Below are positions 16,103 through 26,880 of a stretch of 52,121 nucleotides of DNA, one piece after another. The stretch lies in the NCBI GenBank assembly GCA_023254175.1, contig JALQYJ010000115.1:1-52121 (forward strand), read 5' to 3'. The stretch is from Runella sp. (GTDB lineage Bacteria; Bacteroidota; Bacteroidia; Cytophagales; Spirosomataceae). Within the stretch, counting starts at the first letter, position 1; each line of letters starts with the position of its first letter. A model generated the notes under the pieces. The model made no database searches. It saw only the letters and a list, made by a program, of their open reading frames with translations, and was not told where the DNA came from. The translations under genes and the position numbers were made by a program.

Positions 16103-17539
16103 TTATTTCGTTATTTTTAGTACCCAAGCATAGCTGCTAGGCACTTTTTTAGCCAATTTTTGAGGAACTTGAACCGTAATCTTACCTCCATTCTGAATCC
16201 ACTTCAAATTATCGGAAAAACCCAAAAGATTGATTTTTGAGGTTTTGCTCAAGTTTATTTTTTCAAGGTCAAATGATAATGGAAAACTTTCTTTTTCCTC
16301 GGCGCAATAAATGGCGTAGGTCGAATTGTTGCCTTTGTGAGTAAATACGAATTTACCTTGTTTACCTACGACGTTGTCGCCATGTGTTTCGTAAATCGCT
16401 TCCCCGTTTATCTTTATCCATTTGCCAATTTCTTCTAAACGCTGGTAGGCTTCGGCATCAAAATCGCCTTCTGGGCTAGGAGCGATATTGAGTAGCAAAT
16501 TGCCATTTTTTGAAACAATATCCACCAAAATGTGAATTAACTTTCGCGCTGATTTGTAATTTTCTTTTGGTGCATAGCTCCAAGAGTCGCCCATAGTCAT
16601 ACAAGTTTCCCACGGAATAGGCATATAACTATCAGGAATCTGATGCTCAGGCGTCACGTAGTTTTCAAACTCTCCCGATACGGTTCTATCCACAACCAAT
16701 AGCCCAGGTTGTAGTTCACGTCCGCGTTTAGCGATTTTAGCCATCTCTATGTCTTGGTCAAAAGGGATGGTTTTTTGCCAAGAAATGGTTGTGTCAATGG
16801 TGTTGAAGGGGCGTACCCAGCCACCATCAAGCCAAAGAATATCCACCTTCCCGTAGTCGCTCATCAATTCCTCAATCTGGTTGTAGGTAAACTTTTTGAA
16901 GCTTTCCCACTTCTGAGGATATTTTTTAGGATGGTAAGATGGATTACGGTCTTTGGGCGGGAAATACGACCACCAATAGTCATCGGTATGCCAATCGGGT
17001 TTTGAAAAATAAGCCCCTACCATAAAGCCCTCGTTGCGGAACGCTCCAAAGACTTCCTTCGCTACATTGCTACGAGGGTTGGTGCCAAAGGGTGATTTAG
17101 TGATTTTATAATCTGTGTATTTGGAGTCAAACATACAAAAACCATCGTGGTGTTTAGTAGTAAAAACCACATATTTCATCCCCGCGTTTTTGGCGGCCGT
17201 TGCCCACTTTTCGGGGGAAAACTGAGTAGGGTTAAAGGTATATTGTAGTCGTTCGTATGCTTTTTTGTATTCGTACCAATTGTCTTTGTAAGGTCCACGG
17301 CGCTCGCACCAGCCTTCGTCTTCGGGGCATAAACTCCAGCTTTCAACAATGCCCCATTGGCTGTATGTGCCCCAGTGCATGAGCAAGCCAAATTTTACAT
17401 TTTGCCACTGTGCTAGTTTGGTTTTTACTTGAGGGTCAGAGGGAATAATGTACTTGCTGTGGTTTTGCTCTGAGTGCTGCTGAGCTACTGCACTAAGGCT
17501 TAACAACGCGATTCCAACCGATATAAGTGACTTTTTCAT
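16103..17539 (-). CDS. Secreted GH29 alpha-L-fucosidase
   Basis: The protein is 478 residues from the ATG at 17539; a TTG six codons upstream is a poor start. A signal peptide (MKKSLISVGIALLSLSAVAQ) is followed by the GH29 TIM barrel: KFGLLMHWGTYSQWG at the first strand, YVVFTTKHHDGFCMF, and the nucleophile aspartate in VDILWLDGGWV. The C-terminal beta-sandwich begins near residue 380. The enzyme releases alpha-L-fucose with retention. It is between GH125 and glycosylasparaginase on one strand, consistent with defucosylation of N-glycans, since core fucose blocks many glycosylasparaginases. A degraded paralogue lies just downstream of the asparaginase gene. Confidence 0.93.
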   Translation of the reverse strand: MKKSLISVGIALLSLSAVAQQHSEQNHSKYIIPSDPQVKTKLAQWQNVKFGLLMHWGTYSQWGIVESWSLCPEDEGWCERRGPYKDNWYEYKKAYERLQYTFNPTQFSPEKWATAAKNAGMKYVVFTTKHHDGFCMFDSKYTDYKITKSPFGTNPRSNVAKEVFGAFRNEGFMVGAYFSKPDWHTDDYWWSYFPPKDRNPSYHPKKYPQKWESFKKFTYNQIEELMSDYGKVDILWLDGGWVRPFNTIDTTISWQKTIPFDQDIEMAKIAKRGRELQPGLLVVDRTVSGEFENYVTPEHQIPDSYMPIPWETCMTMGDSWSYAPKENYKSARKLIHILVDIVSKNGNLLLNIAPSPEGDFDAEAYQRLEEIGKWIKINGEAIYETHGDNVVGKQGKFVFTHKGNNSTYAIYCAEEKESFPLSFDLEKINLSKTSKINLLGFSDNLKWIQNGGKITVQVPQKLAKKVPSSYAWVLKITK

Positions 17540-17628
17540 AGAAATTAAAAGCCCCAAGCCCCCAAAGGAGGCTTGAGAGATGGGTGTTTATAAGTTAGGT
17601 ATTGGGTACGAGTTGGGACTGATAGGTC

Positions 17629-19047
17629 CTATGACTTGAGTAAGTGCGGGCGTTCGCGCTCAATTTTTAGTAAAAGTTCTCCAAAGAGTGTATTCGCCCA
17701 TGCAAACCACTTACGGGTGAACTTAGAGGCGTCGTCCTTGTCGAAGGATTCGTGCATGAAGCCTGTTCCTGCATGGGTTGCTTTTAAGAAACGAAGCTGG
17801 GCAAGAATTTCTTGGTCATTGTTCGATGTCATGGCGCGCATAATAATACTCATTGGCCAAATTTGGTTTACCAGCGTGTGCGGGCTACCGATGCCTTCAG
17901 CAGCTTTACCACGGAAGAAATAAGGATTTGAATCACTCAATACAAACCGACGAGTATTTTGGTATATCTTATCGTTGGTACTTACTGCGCCCAAATAAGG
18001 TAAGCCAAGCAAGTTCGGAACGTTGGCATCGTCTTGGAAAAGGCAATTGCCAAACCCATCTACTTCCATGGCGTATATTAGCCCAAAAGTTGGGTGGTTG
18101 ATAATAGCGTATTTTTTGATGGCTTGTTCTATCTCATTGGCAAGTGTACGGCACCCTTGTGCAAAGGCAGCGTTTTTGTAAACAGTCTCTGCTATTTCCG
18201 CCATTTGCCGGAACGAAACGACGGCAAACAAATTTGAAGAAATCAAAAAAGGGTATTGCGTGGCATCATCAGAAGGCCTGAAGGTGCTGTGAATGAGTCC
18301 GTTGGGTTTTGTATTGTTGCCATATCCATTGCCTGGGACAGTATCTGTCGACCAAGAAGTCGTTCTCCCAAAACGATAGCTTCCACGTCCTTTGAGACGC
18401 TGTTGCTCACGGCAGGTAGCAATGATGAGTTGAGCGGCTTCGATCCATTTTTCATCAAAAATATTCGCGTCTTGGGCCGTTTTCCAATAATGATAGGCCA
18501 GTCGAACGGTGTAGCAGAGTGAGTCTAATTCCCACTTGCGCTCGTGCAGCTCAGGCTTCATGTCGGTATGGTCTTTGAGCCATTCGCTGTGCCCAGGGCC
18601 GTCGTTGAAGGCGTTGGCGTAAGGGTCAATTAAAATGCACTCTGTTTGCCGATTAACTACCCCCGCAATGAGTTTTTTTAACGATTCGTCTTGCTTAATT
18701 AATGGCAAATAAGGCCATACTTGAGCAGTGCTGTCGCGCAGCCACATGGCATGAATATCTCCCGTAATCACAAAAGTGTCGGGGCGGCCATCTTTTATTT
18801 TATGGTGAATAGTAGTGTCGAGCGTATTAGGGAAGCAGTTTTCAAAGAGCCACGCCAATTCGGGGTCTTTAATGGCGCTCTTCATACGAACGATGGTCGC
18901 TTCGATGGCTTCGCTGCTAAATTTACGTTGAGCGGCGGGCACCCGAACGGTTGGGAAAGAGTTTGCAAAAACAGCGGGAGTCATGATGACTCCCGCTCCT
19001 GCCATTGAAGTAGTTTTAAGAAAAAGTCTGCGATTCAATGATTTCAT
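17629..19047 (-). CDS. Exported GH125 exo-alpha-1,6-mannosidase
   Basis: A 472-residue metal-independent inverting mannosidase. Family landmarks include GDIHAMWLRDSTAQVWPYLP, GPGHSEWLKDHTDM, ERKWELDSLCY and FRPSDDATQYPFLI. The expected catalytic acid and base lie among these acidic segments. The N-terminus NRRLFLKTTSMAGAGVIM is Tat-like, so the protein is probably exported folded. It is the first gene of the minus-strand glycan run, upstream of GH29 by 89 nt. GH125 enzymes trim alpha-1,6-mannose from N-glycans or yeast mannan, and the neighbours favour N-glycans. Confidence 0.92.
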   Translation of the reverse strand: MKSLNRRLFLKTTSMAGAGVIMTPAVFANSFPTVRVPAAQRKFSSEAIEATIVRMKSAIKDPELAWLFENCFPNTLDTTIHHKIKDGRPDTFVITGDIHAMWLRDSTAQVWPYLPLIKQDESLKKLIAGVVNRQTECILIDPYANAFNDGPGHSEWLKDHTDMKPELHERKWELDSLCYTVRLAYHYWKTAQDANIFDEKWIEAAQLIIATCREQQRLKGRGSYRFGRTTSWSTDTVPGNGYGNNTKPNGLIHSTFRPSDDATQYPFLISSNLFAVVSFRQMAEIAETVYKNAAFAQGCRTLANEIEQAIKKYAIINHPTFGLIYAMEVDGFGNCLFQDDANVPNLLGLPYLGAVSTNDKIYQNTRRFVLSDSNPYFFRGKAAEGIGSPHTLVNQIWPMSIIMRAMTSNNDQEILAQLRFLKATHAGTGFMHESFDKDDASKFTRKWFAWANTLFGELLLKIERERPHLLKS

Positions 19048-19407
19048 GTGTGATAGGAACAGATCAATGGCATAAAAATAGTGCGAAACGCCGAAAAGCG
19101 TGTGTAAAATTCGTAAAAATAAATGAAATATAAAAAAATATTTTAAAATATATACTATTTTAATTTAAAAAAATCATTAAACATTTTTTTAATAGTTAAG
19201 TAAGAATATGCTTCTTTGTTGACTCAATAAATTGCAAAAAATGAGGAATAAACAGAGGTTAAAACAGTGGCTTTTAGGTAGGGATTTACTTTTTTCGACA
19301 GTTATATCTATCTTTAGCCCGCTTTCTTAAAAATATCCGTTTACTCAAAGACGATTGGCAAGGTTTTGGCCGTTAAGTTTTTGAGTATGTAAGACCGTTG
19401 AAGCATC
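19048..19407. promoter_or_regulatory. Divergent intergenic region between GH125 and sprA, with a candidate sprA promoter
   Basis: This 360-bp gap is extremely AT-rich around 19100-19210 and holds no gene that I can see. For sprA, TATCTTTA at 19309-19316 fits the Bacteroidota -7 box TAnnTTTG with one mismatch. A T-rich stretch about 19 nt upstream (19289-19294) could serve as the -33 element. That would give a leader of about 85 nt. The AT-rich part could act as an UP-like or curved region for either gene. Confidence 0.4.
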
Positions 19408-22400
19408 GTGGGCATTATTACAAAAAAAATCTATTTTAGTTCTGTTAAATCGTACGCTATCGCAAGTTTGTCAACTGCCTTATGGTTGGGTGCCGAATCT
19501 GTTGATGCTCAGACTTCTAACCAAAGTCGGAGAATGGCGGTTCAAGACACTAGCCGTGAGAACCGTCAAAGTCGGCGATTGTTGTATTCTCGTTGGGACG
19601 ACCGACCAAGTAATCGTTTCAACTACGTTCCTCCTCGTTCCTCACTTTTTTTACGTGAGCCTAAAAGCCTCACCAATGAGTTTCGATTAGACACGAACCG
19701 ACGAATGTCGGTTTATGAGCGTATTGGCGACCCTCAATCGGTGTCTCTCAACTACCGTAATCCTCTGAGTATGACTTACGAGGACTTCCAAAAGTTGCAA
19801 GACCGTCGGGTATTCAATTATCTCTGGCGCGATTACTCCTCTAAGCAAGACGGGAAAGGAGTTTTAGGGGCCAAAGGGTTATTGCCTAAATTGGATTTGC
19901 CACCAGGATTCGACCGAATCTTTGGGAGCAATGGCATTGATTTTAAACCTAACGGCTTTGTGTTGTTAGATTTTGGGGTCATACACCAAGAAACTGATAA
20001 TCCGCTGATTCCGATTCGGCAGCGTCGTAACACTAATTTTATTTTTAATGAACAAATTAACGTCAACTTCAATGGGAAGATTGGCGATAAACTGGGGTTA
20101 TTGACCAACTTTGATACAAAATCGAGTTTTAACTTTGAAAATCAGTTAAAGTTAGATTACCGTCCAGGCAAGATAAACCAGAATTTGCCAAACGTTCCTA
20201 ACATGCCTAATGGGTCGGGTTTAGGGCAGGGCCTGCAAAATGGCTTGAATCAACAAGGGATGGGCGTCGGTCAAATGGGGACTGGACCTTTGGACTATAT
20301 TCCCGAAAACGAAAGCATCATTCAGGGGATTCAGGCTGGGAATGTCAATTGGCAGATACCTTCGCAGCTTATTCCTGGGGTGCAAAACTTGTTTGGAGCA
20401 AAAGTCGATTTACGCTTTGGTAGATTGACCGCTACCTTAGTGGCTTCGCAGCAACGTTCCAAACAACAGTGTATTACACTACGCGGAGGCGCTCAAAATC
20501 GTCAGTTTGAACTTCGAGCTGATGCGTATGACGAAAATCGCCACTTTTTCTTAGGACACTATTTTCGTGATAACTACGAGCGTTGGTTAGGTAATTTGCC
20601 GATGATTATGTCGGGGGTGACTATCACGCGTTTGGAAGTATACGTGACCAACCGTACCAACAATACCGAAACCCTCCGAAATCTCTTAGGGCTTACTGAT
20701 TTGGGAGAACCTAAGCCGTATAATACCGCCAACCCTAATGTTCAACCTATCACAGCCAATCGACCCTTGGATAACAAATCGAACGGTTTGTTTGATAAAA
20801 TTAGAAACGATGCTAACGTACGCCAAGCCGACCAAACAAGTACGGCTATGGAACAAACGTACAACCTTCGTCGCGGCGACGATTATGATTTGTTGAGAGG
20901 TGCGCGGCGTTTGAACGAACGTGAATTTAAGTTTCATCCTGAATTGGGTTATCTGTCGCTCTTAACTCCTCTACGGAACGATGAAATTTTGGCGGTTGCA
21001 TACGAATACACCCTAAATGGGCAAAAATATAAAGTAGGGGAGTTGACTGAAGACTACCAAACGCAAGCAGAAGACCAAGTGTTGATTCTGAAGCTATTGA
21101 AATCGTCGACCATTCGTAACAATACCAACCACCCCATGTGGAATTTGATGATGAAAAACATCTATTCGCTCAACACTACGCAACTGGGGAAACAGAATTT
21201 TCAGCTTCGGGTTATTTATAAAGATGACTTAACGGGGATTGATAATCCCAACTTGCAAGAGGGGCCAATTGCCAACATTCCTTTGCTTCGGGTAATGGGA
21301 CTTGACAAATTGAACCCGCTCAATGATCCCGTTTTAGATAATAATCGGAAGCCAATTGGAGACGGAAACTTTGACTTTATTGATGGAGTCACGGTAGACA
21401 GTCGTTATGGTCGAATTATTTTTCCAGTGTTAGAGCCATTTGGTTCCAACCTCGCTAAACAATTTACGAGCGATGAAATTTTAGCTAATAAGTACGTATT
21501 CAATGAATTGTACCGCGCTACCCAAATTGATGCCCAGCAAATTACGGAGAAAAATAAGTACTTCTTGAAAGGCTCGTACCAAGGGTCTATGGGGGGCGCA
21601 ATGGTTCCGTTACCATTTGGGGTATCCGAAAAATCGGTGATTGTTCGGGCAGGTGGTGTTCAGCTTTCACAAGGGATTGATTATATGGTAGAGGGGCAGT
21701 CGGCAGTAAGAATTATGAACGAAAGCGTGATTAATTCGGGTCGTGACATTGAGGTCTGTTACGAACAGCCTGATTTGTTCCAAAATCAGATTCGTACCTT
21801 GCTAGGGACGCGTCTCAATTATACGATCAACCGTCACGTGCAGGTGGGAATGACGGCCATGCGCTTACGCGAAACTCCCGCAGGGTTTTTGACCCGTGCT
21901 GCATTGGGCAATGACCCTGTGAGTAATAGTATCGTTGGTTTTGATTTCACGTATCGCAAAGACGCTCCTTTCTTAACAAAGCTATTGGATAAGCTGCCGT
22001 TTATTCAGACCAAAGAGATGTCAAGCATCCAATTTCAGGGGGAGGTAGCGCAGTCGTTTGCAGGACTGCACCCGCAAGTACGTAACCGAATTGTGGTCGA
22101 CGACTTCGAATCGGCACGGACTCAGTACGACCTAACTCGCCAACCTACGCGCTGGCGAATGGGAGGAACACCGCAGAATTTTCCGCAAGGAACACTTGCT
22201 AACCCACTAGAATACGGCTACAATCGGGCAAAAATATCGGCATATTCGATTGATATTTCGTTTTCTCCCAATGCCCAAATTGGCCTTCCGCAACGCCCTA
22301 ATATTGTTCAGGAAGATTTTAATAACGTCTACGAGCGCCTTTTTACACCTCAAGAAATCTTTACAGGACGAGGCTTGTATTTGGTGAATTTGCCAGAAAA

Positions 22401-25400
22401 TATTCTTGATGTTGCCTACTTCCCGAGCGAACGTGGGCAATACAATTATAATCCCGACCTTGACCCCGACGGGCGTTTACGTAACCCACGTAAAAATTTT
22501 GGAGCCATTACCCGTGCGATTGGTTCTGACGTAGACTTTGACAATGCCAACGTTGAAATATTGGAATTTTGGATGATGGACCCGTTCAAGGAAGGAGCGA
22601 ATGGGGTTGTAAAAGATGGGTTCACAAACAGAAACAATGTAACGGGAGGGAAACTGTTCTTTAACTTGGGAGAAATTTCAGAGGATGTGATGAAAAACGG
22701 GCGCTATGATTACGAAAATGGCTTGCCTATCACTACGAAAAAAACTGGCCCTTCGGACAGTGCCAACGTTGCCAAAACCGCTTGGGGCTACAGTACTAAA
22801 CAACAATTTATCATTAATGCCTTTACCAATCAGGAAGGTGCGCGTGAGAAGCAGGACGTCGGTTTGGATGGTTTGAATAATGCGGAAGAACGTACGTTTT
22901 TTAATAACTATATTCAGCGCTTGCCTTCTAACTTGAAAACTGAGGCCAAGCAAAAAATAGTTGCTGACCCATCGGGAGATGACTTTGAGTTTTATTTTAG
23001 TGCCAAAGCAGATAGCGCGAACGAAAAAATTGTAGAGCGGTATAAAAACTACATGGGAACCGAAAACAATACCCCTGAGTTTGAGCGTACCAATGCAATT
23101 ACGGAAGCTGCTACTAACTTGCCTGACGGTGAAGATCTCAACACCGATAATACCATCAACGACCAAGAAGCCTACTATGAGTACGAAGTAGACCTTAAAC
23201 CTGGTCAACTAGACGTAGGGAAACCGTATATTGTGGATAAAGTGACGGCTTCCAACGGAGCAGGCGATAACGTCAACTGGTATTTGTTTCGTATTCCTGT
23301 GCGAGAGTTTACACGTAAAGTGGGTAACATCAACGGATTCAAATCCATTCGATTCATTCGTTTATACATGACCGATTGGGACAGCCCAGTGGTACTTCGT
23401 TTTGCCCAGCTTCAAATGGTGGCGACGCAGTACCGCAAATATACAGGTGACCTCAATGCAAAAGGGCTGCAAGAAGTGCCCGAACCCTACGATGCGCAAT
23501 TTAAAATTGCAACCGTAAGTGCCGAAGAAAACAGTTCGAAAGTAGTAGCTGGTTCGGATACAAAAAAACAAATCTATGCTGTGCCCCCAGGCTGGCAGCG
23601 CGACGTCGATTACACCACGCCTAACCAGCGCCCATTGAACGAACAAGCTATGAGTTTGTGCGTGACTAACCTCCGCGACGGAGACTCACGGGCGGCCTTC
23701 AAAAACGTGACAAGCCAGAACATGCTTTTCCGTGAGCGCTTGAAAATGTTTGTACACATGCACAACGACCTAAACGAAGATGGGCAAGTATCGGCTTTCT
23801 TGCGTTTGGGGACAGATGTGACCGAGCATTATTATGAAGTGGAAATTACAAAACTACAAGCCACGCGTCCTAATACCGATATCCCTGAGCAAGTTTGGCC
23901 TGAGCAAAACGAAATCGATATCGAAATGAAGTGGCTCATTGAAGCCAAACAAGAACGAGATAGGCAACTTACCCCTTCTTTGACGATTCCGTACGCGATT
24001 ACTAAAACCGATGCCTTAGGGCGCGTGTTCCGAATTACCGTAATGGGACGCCCCGACTTGAGTAATATCATGGTGACGATGATAGGGTTAAGAAACCCGC
24101 GTTCCGACGACCAAGCGGCGAAAAGCTTCTGTATTTGGGTGAACGAATTGCACGTGCAGGGCTTCGAAAACCAGTCAGGAACGGCAGCCATTGCACGGGC
24201 TGATATTAAGCTTGCCGACATCGGTACTGTACAGCTGGCAGGAAAATGGACAACGTTTGGATTTGGAGGAGTACAACAAAAACTTGCCGACCGTTCTCGA
24301 GACAATACGGCGGAGTTTAGCTTATCGTCGGCGCTGGCGTTGGATAAGTTTTTGCCTCAACAATGGGGTTTTAAAATTCCTGTCTATATCAATTACGATT
24401 TGAGAGAAGTTCGTCCGCATTTTAACCCCTACGACCCCGATATGCCACTGGCAACGTCGCTGTCGAATTATGCTGAAAATGACCCGCAGAGGGCTCAGCT
24501 AGAAAATTCGGCTGTAGAGAAAATAGAACGACGAGGGATTAACTTCTCTAACGTTCGAAAAACGAAGGTAGGGCCGAACGCCAAGCGACACTTCTGGGAC
24601 GTAGAAAACCTCTCGTTTACGTATGCGTTCAATGAACAAACGCGCCGTACTAGTTTGCTGGCTGACTATACTCAACGCCAATACCGTGGAGGAATTGTGT
24701 ACCAATACAGCTTCCCTCAAAAGCCGTGGACTCCGTTCAAGACCGTTAAGAGCTTTGACCGCCCTTATTTGGAGCTACTGAAAGAATTTAACGTGTCCTT
24801 ATTGCCTACTCAAGTGGCCGTTCGTTTTGATGCCGACCGTAGTTTTATTCGCACCCTTTACCGAACGAGTGATTTGACCCCATTGGGACAAGCGCCTTTG
24901 TACGAAAAATTCTTCTTGTTCAATCGTTCCTACGATGTGTCATGGAATTTGACTAAGAGCATTATGTTGTCTTACAGTGCAATGGCCAATGCGGTGGTGG
25001 ATGAACCTCAAGGCGATATCGACACGCGAGCAAAGCAAGACTCGATTTGGAACAATTTGCGTCGGTTGGGTCGGACCAGAAACTTTGATCAAAAGGTACG
25101 CTTAACTTATCGCTTACCATTGGATAAAATCCCGTTGCTCGACTGGATGACGGCCGACTACAGCCACAACATTGGGTACCAATACCAAGCCAGTTCACTT
25201 GGTATTTCGGATACGTCGGGGGTCTTTTTCGGAAACACGATTAGAAATAGCCGTGATAGAAGCATTCGAGGAAAAGTCGATTTAGTGATTTTGTACAACA
25301 AACTTCGCTACTTGCGCTTTGCCAACACGCCTTCTCCGAAACGCAAGAATTTTGCCCGTAGCCCAGGAGATGATGAAGATATCAGCCGCGAACCAAGTAA

Positions 25401-26835
25401 GCTGTTGAAAAACATCACTCGCTTGCTGATGACCGTACGAGGAATTGACGTCGATTTGTCGCGCCAAGAAACTACAACGTTGCCAGGATTTACACCCGAT
25501 AATCCTGGTCGATTTGGCTTAGACGCGTCTATGGATGCGCCTGGTTTGCCATTTGTGTTTGGTAATCAAGATCCTGGAATCAGAAGAAAAGCGGCTGAGG
25601 GAGGGTGGCTTACCCGAAGTCAAATGCTCAACCTGCCATTCATGCAAACTCGGGGGACGACTTTTCGAATGAATACGCGTTTGGAACCGTTTAAAGATTT
25701 CCGAGTACAGATTCAAGCTCAATTAACAAGGGGAGATGAATACCGTGAAATTTATAATGTGACTCCTGCTTCTAGTGGGAAAGGAGGGACTTACAATGCC
25801 TTGAGTTCGATGCGCAATGGTAATTTCCAGATGTCGTTTATGTCGTTTAGAACAGCTTTTGCCAAAATAAATGACGATAACTCGTCGCCAATTTTTGACC
25901 GCTTTAAAGCATATCGAGAAACATTTGTCGAAATTTTGAACGAAAAGCGATTGGCTGAATACCGCGGTAACCCCAATGTAACCATAAACGCAGACGAATA
26001 TGGAAAGTACGATAAAAATTCGCAGGATGTTTTGATTGCGGCGTTTTTTGCTGCTTACAACGGAAAAGACCCCAAGAAAGACCCAACAAAAGTACGTACG
26101 AATCCATTTTTGGGCTTTCCAATGCCAAACTGGCGACTGGATTACAATGGCTTGTCTCAGCTAGAAGGGTTTAAGAAGATTTTTAGCTCTTTCACGTTAG
26201 ACCACAGCTATCAGTCGACCTATAGTGTAGGAAACTTTGCGTCATCGCTTGATTATAAAGATATATTTGTCAACCTAATGGTACAAAACTACCCGTTAGC
26301 CATTTTTGCGGGAGATAACGGACAAGCAATACCTGTGTTTGTGATGAGTACCATTTCGATGTCAGAGAAGTTTGCGCCATTGATTGGGATTCGTGCCCGT
26401 ACGCAAAACAAAATCGACATGCAGTTCAGCTATAACCAAGACCGCAACGTAACCCTCAATCTGTCGAACTCGCAAGTGGCAGAGTTGTTTAATCGAGATG
26501 TTACGGCTACGATTGGTTTCACGCGCAACAACGTACGAATTCCGTTCCGTATTAATGGTGAGTTTAAGAAGTTGAAAAATGATTTGCAGTTCCGTTGTAG
26601 TTTTACTATTCGAGATACGCGAGCAATTCAGCGTCGTTTTGATGAGCCTCCTACGGCCATTGCTGGAAATTATAACTTCCAGTTGCGTCCGCAGTTAAGC
26701 TATACCGTGAGTAAATTGTGGAGTTTGCAGTTCTATTTCGATCGGACATTCAACAATCCGTACGTGCTCAACTCATACCGCCGTTCGACGACCTCAGGGG
26801 GGATTCAAGTACGATTCAACGTTGCCGAACTTTAG
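19408..26835 (+). CDS. sprA: SprA, outer-membrane translocon of the type IX secretion/gliding system
   Basis: A 2475-residue protein within the usual size of SprA (about 2300-2500). It has an N-terminal leader ending near VDAQ (residue 35), repeated SprA N-terminal segments (TNFIFNEQINVNFNGKIGDK, the IPSQLIPGVQNLFG region) and a long series of amphipathic beta strands ending SGGIQVRFNVAEL. SprA forms the giant 36-strand barrel through which T9SS cargo leaves the periplasm. It is monocistronic here, with no gld or por genes beside it and a strong terminator after it. The start is GTG at 19408, chosen because it gives a complete signal peptide. Presence of this gene firmly places the organism in Bacteroidota. 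None of the secreted hydrolases in the window shows an obvious T9SS C-terminal sorting domain. Confidence 0.96.
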   Translation: MGIITKKIYFSSVKSYAIASLSTALWLGAESVDAQTSNQSRRMAVQDTSRENRQSRRLLYSRWDDRPSNRFNYVPPRSSLFLREPKSLTNEFRLDTNRRMSVYERIGDPQSVSLNYRNPLSMTYEDFQKLQDRRVFNYLWRDYSSKQDGKGVLGAKGLLPKLDLPPGFDRIFGSNGIDFKPNGFVLLDFGVIHQETDNPLIPIRQRRNTNFIFNEQINVNFNGKIGDKLGLLTNFDTKSSFNFENQLKLDYRPGKINQNLPNVPNMPNGSGLGQGLQNGLNQQGMGVGQMGTGPLDYIPENESIIQGIQAGNVNWQIPSQLIPGVQNLFGAKVDLRFGRLTATLVASQQRSKQQCITLRGGAQNRQFELRADAYDENRHFFLGHYFRDNYERWLGNLPMIMSGVTITRLEVYVTNRTNNTETLRNLLGLTDLGEPKPYNTANPNVQPITANRPLDNKSNGLFDKIRNDANVRQADQTSTAMEQTYNLRRGDDYDLLRGARRLNEREFKFHPELGYLSLLTPLRNDEILAVAYEYTLNGQKYKVGELTEDYQTQAEDQVLILKLLKSSTIRNNTNHPMWNLMMKNIYSLNTTQLGKQNFQLRVIYKDDLTGIDNPNLQEGPIANIPLLRVMGLDKLNPLNDPVLDNNRKPIGDGNFDFIDGVTVDSRYGRIIFPVLEPFGSNLAKQFTSDEILANKYVFNELYRATQIDAQQITEKNKYFLKGSYQGSMGGAMVPLPFGVSEKSVIVRAGGVQLSQGIDYMVEGQSAVRIMNESVINSGRDIEVCYEQPDLFQNQIRTLLGTRLNYTINRHVQVGMTAMRLRETPAGFLTRAALGNDPVSNSIVGFDFTYRKDAPFLTKLLDKLPFIQTKEMSSIQFQGEVAQSFAGLHPQVRNRIVVDDFESARTQYDLTRQPTRWRMGGTPQNFPQGTLANPLEYGYNRAKISAYSIDISFSPNAQIGLPQRPNIVQEDFNNVYERLFTPQEIFTGRGLYLVNLPENILDVAYFPSERGQYNYNPDLDPDGRLRNPRKNFGAITRAIGSDVDFDNANVEILEFWMMDPFKEGANGVVKDGFTNRNNVTGGKLFFNLGEISEDVMKNGRYDYENGLPITTKKTGPSDSANVAKTAWGYSTKQQFIINAFTNQEGAREKQDVGLDGLNNAEERTFFNNYIQRLPSNLKTEAKQKIVADPSGDDFEFYFSAKADSANEKIVERYKNYMGTENNTPEFERTNAITEAATNLPDGEDLNTDNTINDQEAYYEYEVDLKPGQLDVGKPYIVDKVTASNGAGDNVNWYLFRIPVREFTRKVGNINGFKSIRFIRLYMTDWDSPVVLRFAQLQMVATQYRKYTGDLNAKGLQEVPEPYDAQFKIATVSAEENSSKVVAGSDTKKQIYAVPPGWQRDVDYTTPNQRPLNEQAMSLCVTNLRDGDSRAAFKNVTSQNMLFRERLKMFVHMHNDLNEDGQVSAFLRLGTDVTEHYYEVEITKLQATRPNTDIPEQVWPEQNEIDIEMKWLIEAKQERDRQLTPSLTIPYAITKTDALGRVFRITVMGRPDLSNIMVTMIGLRNPRSDDQAAKSFCIWVNELHVQGFENQSGTAAIARADIKLADIGTVQLAGKWTTFGFGGVQQKLADRSRDNTAEFSLSSALALDKFLPQQWGFKIPVYINYDLREVRPHFNPYDPDMPLATSLSNYAENDPQRAQLENSAVEKIERRGINFSNVRKTKVGPNAKRHFWDVENLSFTYAFNEQTRRTSLLADYTQRQYRGGIVYQYSFPQKPWTPFKTVKSFDRPYLELLKEFNVSLLPTQVAVRFDADRSFIRTLYRTSDLTPLGQAPLYEKFFLFNRSYDVSWNLTKSIMLSYSAMANAVVDEPQGDIDTRAKQDSIWNNLRRLGRTRNFDQKVRLTYRLPLDKIPLLDWMTADYSHNIGYQYQASSLGISDTSGVFFGNTIRNSRDRSIRGKVDLVILYNKLRYLRFANTPSPKRKNFARSPGDDEDISREPSKLLKNITRLLMTVRGIDVDLSRQETTTLPGFTPDNPGRFGLDASMDAPGLPFVFGNQDPGIRRKAAEGGWLTRSQMLNLPFMQTRGTTFRMNTRLEPFKDFRVQIQAQLTRGDEYREIYNVTPASSGKGGTYNALSSMRNGNFQMSFMSFRTAFAKINDDNSSPIFDRFKAYRETFVEILNEKRLAEYRGNPNVTINADEYGKYDKNSQDVLIAAFFAAYNGKDPKKDPTKVRTNPFLGFPMPNWRLDYNGLSQLEGFKKIFSSFTLDHSYQSTYSVGNFASSLDYKDIFVNLMVQNYPLAIFAGDNGQAIPVFVMSTISMSEKFAPLIGIRARTQNKIDMQFSYNQDRNVTLNLSNSQVAELFNRDVTATIGFTRNNVRIPFRINGEFKKLKNDLQFRCSFTIRDTRAIQRRFDEPPTAIAGNYNFQLRPQLSYTVSKLWSLQFYFDRTFNNPYVLNSYRRSTTSGGIQVRFNVAEL

Positions 26836-26880
26836 TGAATACATGTGAGGTATATTGTTCCTAATCTACCGTTTGACGTA

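Noticed and set aside
22678-23208. Minus-strand 176-codon open frame inside sprA
   Set aside because: It lies within strongly supported SprA coding sequence and its translation has no recognisable domain.
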